Positions 44,060-53,480 are shown, counted from the first letter of the stretch. The stretch: DNA of 64,000 bases from Bog-950 sp964631835 (GCA_964631835.1 CAZWAD010000018.1:10145-74144), one strand, 5' to 3'. Numbers and translations are program-made. Notes: generated by a model from the letters alone, not told the origin.

Positions 44060-44917
44060 CTAGTTTATTACAGTTACATCAAGGGAAACAGAAAATCCTT
44101 TCTCTGCAATATGTAATTTATTGTCGCTCAAACTCACCGTTCGCCCTATAATTGCCGGATGATTTTTTAAGTAATACTTATTAACGCTATACCATTTATT
44201 TTGAAAACAAACTTTCGGCTTCTCAAAAACATTAAGCACACCATAATCCAACGAGCGTAAAAATGCTGATATCTTTTCAGTTGACCACGCCATATTCAAT
44301 ATTCCGTCATTAGGAGTCTCGTGCGAATAATGCATCTTGAAAGTTTTACTAGAATTTTGAGGTGTTGTCTTATAGTCATTGTCCAATAAAGAAGGTGAAA
44401 TTTCTTTAAAAGTCTGCAATCCGATATTCACGCAAATACGAGTCAAATCAAAAGCAGTAATAGAATCGTTGATTGGAATTGTTTTTTGAATGATAATATC
44501 CCCTTTATCAACTTCCGGAACCACTTCGTGCCAGGTTATTCCTGTTTTTTTTTCCATTTCATAAATAGCCCAGCTTGGGGCATTTCTTCCCGGATGATTT
44601 GGCAATAAAGAATTGTGAAAGTTGATTATCCGTAAAGATTTGTTTTCCAAAATTTTCTTGCTGAAAAGAAAACTATTGTGTATGCTGAATGTTAAGGTAG
44701 GTTTATCTACAGAACAGAAAAAAGTTTCCAATTCTGTTTTCCGCATAGAGGAATAGTATGCAATATTGTTTGATTTGCATAAAGACTCCAGATTTGAAAA
44801 GGCCTGTTTTTCAGTTTCGATGCAAGAGATATTGCCCGGATTGAAACTCTGAATTACTTGAAGGCAACTGACTAGTAAACTTCCATTGCCAATAACAATT
44901 ATATTCTTGTAGTACAT
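44060..44917 (-). CDS. Stand-alone formyltransferase resembling NRPS formylation domains
   Basis: The 285-residue protein has a formyl_trans_N fold with the catalytic triad N99, H101 (INFHNSLLP) and D137 (EVDKGDII). The connecting segment APSWAIYEMEKKTGITWHEV recalls the formylation domains of nonribosomal peptide synthetases (SWA...E...GVTWHE) more than Fmt or ArnA, where RGRAP...GVT is usual. The donor should be N10-formyl-tetrahydrofolate. Given the adenylation gene 2 bp upstream and the carrier gene 12 bp downstream, I infer that it formylates an aminoacyl-carrier thioester. A sugar N-formyltransferase is the main alternative. Confidence 0.83.
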   Translation of the reverse strand: MYYKNIIVIGNGSLLVSCLQVIQSFNPGNISCIETEKQAFSNLESLCKSNNIAYYSSMRKTELETFFCSVDKPTLTFSIHNSFLFSKKILENKSLRIINFHNSLLPNHPGRNAPSWAIYEMEKKTGITWHEVVPEVDKGDIIIQKTIPINDSITAFDLTRICVNIGLQTFKEISPSLLDNDYKTTPQNSSKTFKMHYSHETPNDGILNMAWSTEKISAFLRSLDYGVLNVFEKPKVCFQNKWYSVNKYYLKNHPAIIGRTVSLSDNKLHIAEKGFSVSLDVTVIN

Positions 44918-44919
44918 AA

Positions 44920-46455
44920 TTAAGCAGACAAAGTTCCTTTTAATAAGTTCCTGTCTATCTTACCATTCGGATTCCTCGGGAGTTTTTCGTACATGAAAAA
45001 CTGCGAGGGTATCATGTATTTAGGAAGATACTCTGTTAGTTTTTTCCGGAGTTCTGAAACAGGAGTTTTATTACTGTCTTCATAAAACAGACAGATTTCT
45101 TTTTTATCCTGATTATATAGCACACAGGCATTGTCAATACTTGCCAATTGGTTAACAATTACATGCTCAACCTCGCTCAGGTCAATACGGTAACCCAAAT
45201 GTTTCACCTGAAAATCTTTCCGCCCGGCAAAATGAATTACACCGGAATCGTCCTGGTAAACTACATCACCGGTGCGGTAAATTAATTCAGAATACTTACC
45301 ATTCAGCGGATTTTGAACGAAAGCCCTGGCAGTTTTTTCGGGATCATTCCAATAACCCAAAGCCAGTGAAGAGCCTCTTACACACAACTCTCCTTTTTCA
45401 TTTACCATAGCCGCCTTGTTTTCATCAGTAAGAATAAGAACATCTGTATTTCTACAGGGATAACCAATTGGAATTGGAACTTCGTTCGGAAAGTCTTTTT
45501 CAACAACGAAATATGTGCAGTCTAATGTTATTTCTATAGGACCATAAAGGTTCACAAACATGGCCTGAGGAACATGCCTGCGCCAATAGTTCAGATGCTT
45601 GGTCGGAAAAACTTCGCCTGCAAAAAGAATTTTTTGCATTTGGCTCATGTTGAAACCGGAAAGAATATCGAAGTTTGCAATATTGACCATAATCGTGGGA
45701 ACCCAGAAAATAAAGTTGACCTTTTGCGCCTCTAAATATTCCACCAATTTTACAGGAAACATGGCAAGCTGCTCCGGCAAAATAATCAGCGTGGCAGATT
45801 TTGCCAACAGTAAACAAAGTTCGTAACTGTAAATGTCAAAATACAGCGGTGAGAGACTTCCTATAATTTCGTTGTCATGAATTTCCAGCGTAGATATTGA
45901 CCACTCTGTAAAGTCAATAAAACTTCGGTGGTTCAGTACAACTCCTTTGGGGGTTCCTGTAGACCCCGAAGTATTGATAATGCAATAGGGGTCAGTATCA
46001 ATAACTTTTTCGAGCCGCTTAAAAAGAATTCCTTCATCTCTGTCGGAAGTTTCCGACTTTAACACTTCTTGAATATCTAAAATTGAAGCATTTTGTAGAA
46101 CCAGAGTTTGAATAAGTGGTAGCAATTCCGTATTAGTAATGATTAATGTTGGTTGTATTTTTTCCAGAATCACTTTTATTCTTGCCTCTGGATTTTTAAT
46201 ATCAAGATTCATGTATGCATTTCCACTGTAAGTTATTGCGAGATTGGCAATGACACTTTCTATGCTTTTGGGAAGAAATACCGCTACCGGGGCATTTAAA
46301 CAATCCTTTTTCCCAAGTATGGAAAAAGCAACTTGTTTGGATTTTGAAACCAAATTTGCAAAATCCAAAGTTCTACTTCCGTCAATAACGGCAACTTTAT
46401 CAGGGTTTTCTTTTACCGCTCTGTTCTCTAAATACTCAATTACGTTAATTTGCAT
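44920..46455 (-). CDS. Stand-alone amino-acid adenylation enzyme (DltA-like)
   Basis: The 511-residue enzyme has NRPS core motifs: NTSGSTGTPKGVVLNH (A3), SPLYFDIYSYE (A4), NLYGPIEIT (A5, Ile replacing the usual Thr), YRTGD (A7), GRKDFQVKHLGYRIDLSEVE (A8) and NPNGKIDR (A10). The Asp in FDIYSYE is at the position that binds the substrate alpha-amino group, so an amino acid is favoured over a fatty acid. No fused carrier, condensation or thioesterase domain is present; it ends right after A10, like DltA. It is the first gene of the operon and 209 bp from the divergent T9SS gene. Confidence 0.9.
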   Translation of the reverse strand: MQINVIEYLENRAVKENPDKVAVIDGSRTLDFANLVSKSKQVAFSILGKKDCLNAPVAVFLPKSIESVIANLAITYSGNAYMNLDIKNPEARIKVILEKIQPTLIITNTELLPLIQTLVLQNASILDIQEVLKSETSDRDEGILFKRLEKVIDTDPYCIINTSGSTGTPKGVVLNHRSFIDFTEWSISTLEIHDNEIIGSLSPLYFDIYSYELCLLLAKSATLIILPEQLAMFPVKLVEYLEAQKVNFIFWVPTIMVNIANFDILSGFNMSQMQKILFAGEVFPTKHLNYWRRHVPQAMFVNLYGPIEITLDCTYFVVEKDFPNEVPIPIGYPCRNTDVLILTDENKAAMVNEKGELCVRGSSLALGYWNDPEKTARAFVQNPLNGKYSELIYRTGDVVYQDDSGVIHFAGRKDFQVKHLGYRIDLSEVEHVIVNQLASIDNACVLYNQDKKEICLFYEDSNKTPVSELRKKLTEYLPKYMIPSQFFMYEKLPRNPNGKIDRNLLKGTLSA

Positions 46456-46664
46456 TTCCTGAATCCGGCCTCTATACCGTTCCTGTTTCAGGCAAATAAA
46501 ATCATTCTTCTTTCATCTTTTAATGAAGTAAAAAACTACCGGCTTTACCCTATTGAAGCTATTCTTAGACGCTTTGATATATTCTCTTGGTACTTACCAC
46601 CGCTTTGTCACATTTATCGTCTAATTTTAGCACTGCATTAGTTACATTAACGCAGTTATTGAAC

Positions 46665-49600
46665 ATGCGAATAGCATTTCGTTTATCAAGTTTGGCCATA
46701 ATTTTTGCAAGCTGGCTTATTCCCAAAAGTTCAATTGCCCAAACCTTACCCAATCAAATTTCAGGACTATCATTATGGCTAAGAGCAGATAGCTTGGTAA
46801 CCAAAGACGTAAACGATTTTGTAAGCAGTTGGAGTAACAGTACGGGAACTGGTGCAAGTTTCAGCCAAAGTACTTCTGCCGCACAACCCAGATGGGTTGA
46901 CAATGTCTGGAACGGAAAACCAGTAATACGATTTGACGGCTCTAATGATTTTTTGAATGGCGGAAACAACTACCAGATGGGAATGAATAACCGCACTTCG
47001 TTTATTGTTTGCAAAGCCAATACTATAAGCGGTTATACTTTTTACTCACAGGCCGCTACCTGCGGTGGTTCTTTCCGGTACAGTTTCACACACAGTAGCG
47101 GTAGCGGTTTGTTTATTTATTACAATGATGGTCCCGACATTTTTTTAAATACGAGTCAAAGCCCCTTAAATTCCAATATCTGGAGCAATGTGATTAACCG
47201 CTCTGCACTGCAAATGAAGTTGTATAAAAATAGTGCTCAAATTCCACAGGTTTTAAGTTTAAATTCCACAGCCCCCTTTGTAAACATCTGCAATTTTGTA
47301 ATCGGCTCTTACGACCCGGGGCAAAGTTTTCTAAACGGAGACATTGCCGAATTCATCATTTACGACCGTGCGCTTTCCGATGCTGAACGGAATCAAATTG
47401 AACTTTACCTTGCCAGGAAGTATGCCCAACAGATAAACCTCGGACCTGACATTAAACAAACAACCGGAAGCATGTGTTCCATTACTTTAGATGCCGGAGC
47501 CGGTTTTCCCTCCTATACATGGTCAACCGGTGCCGGTACGCAAACCATCGCTGTAAATCAGCCGGGTATATATTGGGTTAGTTCCACCGATGCATTCGGA
47601 TATACAACAAGCGATACCATCAAAGTGTCATTTATTACAGTGCCGGATACTATTCTGTGTCCCGATTCAACTCTTGCGGTTGGAACAGGGTTAACAGGTA
47701 GTTACACATACACATGGTCAACGGGTGTTAATACACCAATTATCAGCATAAATTCAGCCGGAACTTACCGGGTAACAGTAAGTGACGGAACCTGCTCCCG
47801 AAGCGATACATTCACGGTTACGCTTAACTCGTTTCCTTCTTTAGTTAGTCTTGGACCAGACACCACGCTTTGTTTGGGAAACGCTATCGGTTTGCAATCT
47901 GGTTCACAGTTGGTAAGCTCCTACCTTTGGGCACCCGGTGGAGCAACTACACCTTCAATTTCGATATCCGGTTCAGGAACTGTCAATTACTCGGTAACAG
48001 TAACCGATTCGCTGGGTTGCAAAGCGGATGACAACATATTGGTAACTATCGCGGGTGCTGCTCCTTCTGCCAATTTCAGAGCCGATACAGTTTGCCAAGG
48101 TGTAGCCACAAGCTTTATAAACATGTCTACCCCCGCCCTCATTGATTCATTCCTTTGGAACTTTGGTGGTAGTAACACCAGCACGCTTGAAAACCCTACC
48201 TTCACTTTTAATTCTCCGGGAATTCATAACGTTACTCTTACGGTTACATCCGGCACTATTTGCAAAAACAGTATTACTAAACCTGTTTTTGTTCGTGCAG
48301 GTCCTTCCGTAAGTTTTAATGTTCAGCAGGATGCATGCGTTGCCAATCCGTATTTCTTTTCGGGAAATGTAATTATAGATACAGGAGATGCGGTTACAGG
48401 TTATAATTGGTCGTTTGGAGACGGAAGCCCGAATTCAAATCAGTTAAATACTTTTCACACTTATTCTTCAACCGGAAATAGAACCGTTACCTTCACAGTA
48501 ACCACACAAAATGGCTGCACCGGTGTGTATACCGGTACCTTATCAGTTGTTTCTTCCGCGCCCATTCCCGGTCAATGTACCCTTAATTATCCTCCACAAG
48601 GATTTATTGGTGGCAACTACCCTCTTCGCTTTTCCTGGAATGCAGCAACCGGAGCCGCAAGCTATACCTTACAAATTGCGCGTGATAATATCTTTTCTAT
48701 TCTGCCTTATGTTATTCCTGGTATTACAGGTTTGGATACTACACTATTTATCTCTTCTGGAAATTATTACTGGCGGGTTTTATCGGTTAATGCCTGTGGC
48801 GATAATGTTGCTTCTGCCGTCAGGCAGTTTTCCATCATTGACATTAACAGTGTCAATTGCCTTAACCTCTGGCTGAGGGCTGACGGACGGGTAGACAAAA
48901 GCGCAAACGATACCGTGAGCAGCTGGAGAAATGAAATTTTGGCAAGCACCGTCAAATTCGATTCGGCATCTTCTGCTTCTCAGCCCAAATGGGTTAATAA
49001 TGTTTTAAACGGGCGACCTGTAATTCGTTTCAATGGCGCTGAAGATTTTTTGAGTGCCGGAGATGTTCTGGATGTCAGGCAAAACAGCCGCACTGTTTTT
49101 ACAGTGAGTACCACCAACACAACTACTTACACTCTTTACGCAAAAGCCGATGGGCCCGGGAAAAGGCTCGGCTTTGTGGCAGCAGGAAGTCTTTATGTTT
49201 TCTTCGATGCCGGCAATTCTGTGCAATATACTCATCCGACAGCACCCACCGGCAGCAATATTTTTACCTATAAAGCTGACAGGTCTCAGCAAATCCTGAG
49301 ATTTTATCGCAACAGCGGGCTCTTGGGTTCGGCTACTCCGGTTTCCACCAACGATTTGGATGTTGACGAGCGGTTTTTACTTGGCGCTTATAACCAGGGT
49401 GCTACCAACCAGATTTTTTACCTCAATGGCGACCTTGCTGAAATGATTATGGCTGATTGTGTGTTGCCCGACAGCGTGCAAAATCAAATTGAACAATACC
49501 TCCGGTTTAAATACGCCCCTCAGATAAATCTGGGACCGGATATTACGGTTTCCTCTGGCGTATGCCCCATTAGCCTGAATATTGGCTCCGGATTTACTTC

Positions 49601-52019
49601 TATACAATGGAGTAATGGTGCCACTACACCTTCTGTTTCACTTTCTACGGGCGGAACATATTGGGTTACCGCTAAAGATATTTTCGGATACACCACTGCC
49701 GATACGATAGTAATAACCCTGCCCTACCAGGGTATCAATGCAGGAAATGCCACCATTTGCTTAGATGACTCCATACCGCTGATTCAGCAAATTTCCCCCA
49801 CAACAGGACTTACCTTTCAGTGGTATTTGAATAACAATCTTATTGCTGGCGCGGTATCTGATACTTTCCACGCTTCTGTTCCCGGAAATTATTATTCCGT
49901 TATCAGCGATGGCTCCTGCTCCATATACTCCGATACTATTGCCATAGGTGTTGATACCTTTAAGTTAATGTCGCTTCTTCCATCAGATACAACCATTTGC
50001 GGTGGTAACGATATTGCTGTATCTGCTCCGCAGGCAACTTCCTATTTATGGAGTACCGGGTTGCCGGATACCACTTCCGGCCTGGTAATAACTTCAACCG
50101 GTGATTATTCAGTTACTGTGACCAACTCCAACTCGTGCGTTGCAACCGACAGCATTCATGTAATTATTAAAGGTGTTGCTCCGCTTACTGATTTTGAGAT
50201 TCGCGATATTTGCAATGGCGATGTTATAACCTTTACCAATAATACAGTTCCTAATCTTCCGGACTCTATCCATTTCTGGCAGTGGAACTATGGTGACGGA
50301 AACACAGATACATTTCAAGCCGCAGTCAGCCCTTCGCATGTATTTCCGTCCATAGGCTCTTATCCGGTTACTTTATTTATAGTAACCGATTCGGGATGTA
50401 CCGGAATTAAGACAAAAACCCTGGGTGTTTATCCTTATCCGAGTGCCGATTTCAGCTATACGCCTCCGGCAATTTGCGCGCAAACCAATGTTTCCTTTCT
50501 TGGCAACAGCCAAATTGCTTTCCCCGACTCCATAAGCACATGGACCTGGGTATTTGACAATACCGATTCATTTTTTACGAAAAACGTTTCGCGAATATTC
50601 ATTGATACAGGAACTGCCAACGTAACTTTCAAGGTAACTTCCAACCACGGATGCTCCGATTCACTTACCCGTTCCGTTTACATTTATCCTGCTCTGAATG
50701 CCGACTTTGAATTCAGCAATATTTGCTTTGGAGGTTTTACTTTGTTTGCCGACAGCAGCACCGGTGATTCCATCATCTCGTATTTTTGGGATTTTGACGA
50801 TGGCAGTTTTCCATATACCTTACCAAACCCCCCGCACCAGTTCCCAGCGGCTGATAGTTTTAATGTACGGCTGATAATAAGGAATGCCACCGGCTGCGCT
50901 GATACGGCCGTAAAGCAGGTAGTTATTGTTTCCAACCCGGTTGCTTCGTTCGTAAGCCCTAATATTTGCCTCGGTTTTGATTATGCCCCGGCAGACAGCA
51001 GTATTTCGCTGAGCGAACCCATTGCCATGCGGAGGTGGTTCATCGGTGATTCTGTTTTTACTACTTCTTCGCCTCATTATTTGTTTTTTAATACCGGAAC
51101 CTACCCGGTTAAGCTGGTGGTTTCTACCGGCAGCGGCTGTTCCGATTCGGTAGTGAAGAATGTTACCGTTTCTCCTAACCCCTCGGTGGTGTTTTCGTTC
51201 GCGCCTCTTTATGGCGAGGCTCCGCTGGATGTTACTTTCGATAATTTCAGCACTAATGCTTCTGCTTTCCAGTGGGATTTTGGTGACGGAAGCAATTTTT
51301 CAACCGCATTTGCGCCCATGCATACCTATCTGCTAAATGATACCTTCAACATTACGCTTACTGCTTCGTCCGATTCGGGTTGTATGAACTCTTCTATCAG
51401 GCGTTTGGTGGTGGCTCCTACCGAACTTGACATTGCTGTTGATAATGTTGACGCGGAAATCATTAACCAACAGGGGGGCTCGGCATTAGTAAAGGTAAGC
51501 GCCCGCATAAGCAATGTGGGAACGCGCCTTATTACTTCGGCCAAGCTTTATGCCATGCTGGGTGGCGGAGGTGTTATTGCCGAAGACCTTACCGATACGC
51601 TGAACCCGGGCGATGTTACCGTTTATGTTTTCGATGCACAGTTTGTGCTGGCTTACGGAAATACCGAAACCTATGTATGTGTGGAAGCGCGCAGTACTAA
51701 TAATGGCGAAGCCGAAAAACGTTACGATAACAATGCGGGGTGTACCTCGCTCGATGGTAATATTCAGCTTATGGGGCCTTTCCCGAACCCGGTTAACGAC
51801 AAATCGGTGCTGGGCGTTATACTTCCGAAGACCGGACGGGTAAAAATTTCAATTGCCGATGCCCTCGGGCAGTATGTTTACAAGGAAACCGAGTTTGTAT
51901 TGCCTGCCGGCAGAAGCGATTTTGAAATTCCTGCGCAGCAGTTGAGCGCGGCAGAGTATTTTATCCGCGTTATATATAATGATGAAAAGTATGTGAGGAA
52001 GTTTATCATAAAACGGTAA
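46665..52019 (+). CDS. Giant multidomain cell-surface protein with two LamG-like and several PKD domains (T9SS type A)
   Basis: From the ATG at 46665 the protein is 1784 residues with a signal peptide (MRIAFRLSSLAIIFASWLIP, cleaved near SIAQ). Two lectin-like modules share LWLRADxxVxKxxND.VSSW, QPxWV.NV.NG.PVIRF and YLNGD(I/L)AE at about 12-260 and 731-950. They are followed or separated by Ig-like repeats (YLWSTG, SVTVT) and PKD domains with WNFGG/WNYGDGN/WDFGDGS signatures. The last 80 residues are a type A tail (PFPNPVNDKSVLGV, RVKISIADALGQYVYKE, YFIRVIYNDEKYVRKFIIKR). It is probably an adhesin or glycan-binding protein. The longer frame from 46587 lacks a signal sequence. Confidence 0.9.
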   Translation: MRIAFRLSSLAIIFASWLIPKSSIAQTLPNQISGLSLWLRADSLVTKDVNDFVSSWSNSTGTGASFSQSTSAAQPRWVDNVWNGKPVIRFDGSNDFLNGGNNYQMGMNNRTSFIVCKANTISGYTFYSQAATCGGSFRYSFTHSSGSGLFIYYNDGPDIFLNTSQSPLNSNIWSNVINRSALQMKLYKNSAQIPQVLSLNSTAPFVNICNFVIGSYDPGQSFLNGDIAEFIIYDRALSDAERNQIELYLARKYAQQINLGPDIKQTTGSMCSITLDAGAGFPSYTWSTGAGTQTIAVNQPGIYWVSSTDAFGYTTSDTIKVSFITVPDTILCPDSTLAVGTGLTGSYTYTWSTGVNTPIISINSAGTYRVTVSDGTCSRSDTFTVTLNSFPSLVSLGPDTTLCLGNAIGLQSGSQLVSSYLWAPGGATTPSISISGSGTVNYSVTVTDSLGCKADDNILVTIAGAAPSANFRADTVCQGVATSFINMSTPALIDSFLWNFGGSNTSTLENPTFTFNSPGIHNVTLTVTSGTICKNSITKPVFVRAGPSVSFNVQQDACVANPYFFSGNVIIDTGDAVTGYNWSFGDGSPNSNQLNTFHTYSSTGNRTVTFTVTTQNGCTGVYTGTLSVVSSAPIPGQCTLNYPPQGFIGGNYPLRFSWNAATGAASYTLQIARDNIFSILPYVIPGITGLDTTLFISSGNYYWRVLSVNACGDNVASAVRQFSIIDINSVNCLNLWLRADGRVDKSANDTVSSWRNEILASTVKFDSASSASQPKWVNNVLNGRPVIRFNGAEDFLSAGDVLDVRQNSRTVFTVSTTNTTTYTLYAKADGPGKRLGFVAAGSLYVFFDAGNSVQYTHPTAPTGSNIFTYKADRSQQILRFYRNSGLLGSATPVSTNDLDVDERFLLGAYNQGATNQIFYLNGDLAEMIMADCVLPDSVQNQIEQYLRFKYAPQINLGPDITVSSGVCPISLNIGSGFTSIQWSNGATTPSVSLSTGGTYWVTAKDIFGYTTADTIVITLPYQGINAGNATICLDDSIPLIQQISPTTGLTFQWYLNNNLIAGAVSDTFHASVPGNYYSVISDGSCSIYSDTIAIGVDTFKLMSLLPSDTTICGGNDIAVSAPQATSYLWSTGLPDTTSGLVITSTGDYSVTVTNSNSCVATDSIHVIIKGVAPLTDFEIRDICNGDVITFTNNTVPNLPDSIHFWQWNYGDGNTDTFQAAVSPSHVFPSIGSYPVTLFIVTDSGCTGIKTKTLGVYPYPSADFSYTPPAICAQTNVSFLGNSQIAFPDSISTWTWVFDNTDSFFTKNVSRIFIDTGTANVTFKVTSNHGCSDSLTRSVYIYPALNADFEFSNICFGGFTLFADSSTGDSIISYFWDFDDGSFPYTLPNPPHQFPAADSFNVRLIIRNATGCADTAVKQVVIVSNPVASFVSPNICLGFDYAPADSSISLSEPIAMRRWFIGDSVFTTSSPHYLFFNTGTYPVKLVVSTGSGCSDSVVKNVTVSPNPSVVFSFAPLYGEAPLDVTFDNFSTNASAFQWDFGDGSNFSTAFAPMHTYLLNDTFNITLTASSDSGCMNSSIRRLVVAPTELDIAVDNVDAEIINQQGGSALVKVSARISNVGTRLITSAKLYAMLGGGGVIAEDLTDTLNPGDVTVYVFDAQFVLAYGNTETYVCVEARSTNNGEAEKRYDNNAGCTSLDGNIQLMGPFPNPVNDKSVLGVILPKTGRVKISIADALGQYVYKETEFVLPAGRSDFEIPAQQLSAAEYFIRVIYNDEKYVRKFIIKR

Positions 52020-52025
52020 TGATAT

Positions 52026-52214
52026 GACACGAATTTCACGAAGATCATTGAACAGCCTAAGAGATATGACACGAATTACACGAAGAACATTGAACAGCTT
52101 AAGAGATATGACACGAATTTCACGAATAATATTGAACAGCCTAAGAGATATGACACGAATTACACGAAGAACATTGAACAGCCTAAGAGATATGACACGA
52201 GTTTCACAAGAATA
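52026..52214 (+). repeat. Tandem array of 42-bp units (array 4)
   Basis: GACACGA anchors occur at 52026, 52068, 52110, 52152 and 52194, exactly 42 bp apart. Each unit holds ACACGAATTACACGAAGAA or a close variant, then ATTGAACAGCCTAAGAGATAT. The plus-strand frame reads as a 14-residue repeat with MTRISRR and SLNSLRD. It starts immediately after the T9SS gene stop. The same ACACGAATT motif continues to the GxxExxY gene. Confidence 0.95.
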
Positions 52215-52234
52215 TTAAACGACTGAATGAATAA

Positions 52235-52310
52235 GACACGAATTTCACGAATTTCACTAATTAAATGCGAAAGAATTATTCGTGTTGTTCGTGTAATTCG
52301 TGTCTTATCA
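52235..52310. repeat. Inverted ACACGAATT / AATTCGTGT motifs before the GxxExxY gene
   Basis: GACACGAATTTCACGAATTT at 52235-52254 faces the opposite-oriented ATTCGTGTTGTTCGTGTAAT and following bases at 52278-52310. A further copy of the second orientation (52767-52785) lies after the gene, so the motif brackets it on both sides. Confidence 0.8.
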
Positions 52311-52351
52311 TTGTATTTCTCCGGTGCAATTCGTGAAAACCCTGCCAAATC

Positions 52352-52726
52352 ATGAGCAGCCTTATTTATAAAGAAGAGTGCTACAAGATTATTGGCTGTT
52401 GTTTGGAAGTTCACAAAGAGCTGGGAAAAGGTTTGAATGAAGTAGTTTACAAAGATGCCTTAAGTATGGAGTTTAAAGAACAGCTTATTCCCTTCGAGCG
52501 CGAGGTGCAATACGAAATTGAATACAAGGGGCACATTCTTCCGCATTATTATTATGCCGACTTTATTGTTTTTGATAAAATAGTGCTTGAAGCGAAAGCT
52601 ATTGAAGGATTAACCAATAGCCATGTTAAGCAAACGCTGAATTACTTAGCCGCTTCCAAACTCAAACTGGGTTTACTTATTAATTTCGGTGAAGATTCTC
52701 TTAAACATCAACGAATAATACTTTAA
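52352..52726 (+). CDS. GxxExxY family protein
   Basis: The 124-residue protein has GLNEVVY at the GxxExxY position, preceded by YKIIGCCLEVHKELGKG. Then come AEYKGH-type and ADFIVFDKIVLEAKAIEGL sequence and HVKQTLNYLAASKLKLGLLINFG, the typical arrangement of PF13366. Residues D, E and K in ADFIV...EAK recall a PD-(D/E)XK nuclease core, and a distant link to nucleases has been suggested for the family; function is unknown. It is flanked by repeats of the ATTCGTGT family, and such genes are often scattered among Bacteroidota genomes, so mobility is plausible. Confidence 0.9.
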   Translation: MSSLIYKEECYKIIGCCLEVHKELGKGLNEVVYKDALSMEFKEQLIPFEREVQYEIEYKGHILPHYYYADFIVFDKIVLEAKAIEGLTNSHVKQTLNYLAASKLKLGLLINFGEDSLKHQRIIL

Positions 52727-52766
52727 CCCCAATTACCGAATGATTTTTTTGTATTTATTTCGGACC

Positions 52767-52785
52767 ATTCGTGTAATTCGTGTCA
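52767..52785 (-). repeat. ATTCGTGTAATTCGTGTCA motif after the GxxExxY gene
   Basis: A copy of the motif also present at 52278-52310 and, more diverged, at 4141-4160 and 54082-54110. It lies 40 bp after the GxxExxY stop and 10 bp before purN. Confidence 0.75.
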
Positions 52786-52795
52786 ATCTATCACC

Positions 52796-53359
52796 ATGAA
52801 ACACATTGCCATATTCGCCAGCGGCAAGGGAAGTAACGCCCGGGCTATTATTAATTACTTCCAAAACCATGCTTCGGTAAAGGTTGCGCTGATAGTTACC
52901 AATAACCCCGAAGCGGAGGTGGTAAAAATTGCCCATAGCCAAAAAATTATTTCGGCTGTGGTAAGCAAAAAGTTCCTCAACGATGAAAAGGAAATGCCCA
53001 GGCTGCTCGATGCCCAGAAAATCGACTTCATTGTTCTTGCCGGATTCCTTCAGCTTGTTCCTTCATACCTGCTTAACCGGTATTCGCAGCGCATGGTTAA
53101 CATTCATCCCGCGCTGCTGCCCAAATTCGGAGGGCAGGGCATGTATGGCATTAAAGTTCATGAGGCGGTGCTGGCTGCGGGCGAAAAAGAAACCGGCATT
53201 ACCATACATTACGTAAACGAAAAGTATGACCAGGGCGAAATCATTCTTCAAAAAAAACTGAAAATAGCCCCGGGCGATACTCCCCAAACCCTTTCGCCCA
53301 AAGTTTTGGCGCTGGAGCACAAATGGTATCCTAAAACCATCGAAAAACTGCTGGTTTAA
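52796..53359 (+). CDS. purN: Phosphoribosylglycinamide formyltransferase
   Basis: The 187-residue enzyme begins MKHIAIFASGKGSNARAIINY and has VNIHPALLPKFGGQGMYG (catalytic N-x-H), TGITIHYVNEKYDQGEIILQ (catalytic Asp) and LEHKWYPKTIEKLL. It formylates GAR with N10-formyl-THF in purine synthesis. It is slightly shorter than E. coli PurN (212), as usual in Bacteroidota. With purS it shows an intact purine pathway, although the genes are far apart. Confidence 0.95.
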   Translation: MKHIAIFASGKGSNARAIINYFQNHASVKVALIVTNNPEAEVVKIAHSQKIISAVVSKKFLNDEKEMPRLLDAQKIDFIVLAGFLQLVPSYLLNRYSQRMVNIHPALLPKFGGQGMYGIKVHEAVLAAGEKETGITIHYVNEKYDQGEIILQKKLKIAPGDTPQTLSPKVLALEHKWYPKTIEKLLV

Positions 53360-53397
53360 TACGTTTTTCACTACCTTTTTCGGGTTTTTATAGCCTT

Positions 53398-53472
53398 TTC
53401 CGAAGATTTTATTCCCGTTTTATAACATTTCACAAGCTATTCCGAAGATTTTATTCCTGTTTTATAACATTT
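53398..53472 (+). repeat. Two 33-bp direct repeats spaced by 42 bp
   Basis: TTCCGAAGATTTTATTCC followed by a G-T-rich end occurs at 53398-53430 and 53440-53472 with one mismatch. The 42-bp spacing equals two units of the adjoining 21-bp array. Confidence 0.85.
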
Positions 53473-53480
53473 TACCCTTT

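Noticed and set aside
46456..46664. Clear promoters for the 11-gene operon and the divergent T9SS gene
   Set aside because: The 209-bp intergenic region is the right place, but only weak matches (TTATTTGCC on the minus strand, TAATTTTAG on the plus strand) are visible, below what I would annotate.
52024..52218. A 64-codon plus-strand gene MTRISRRSLNSLRD...
   Set aside because: It is the 42-bp array read in an open frame, directly after a stop codon, with no independent evidence of coding.
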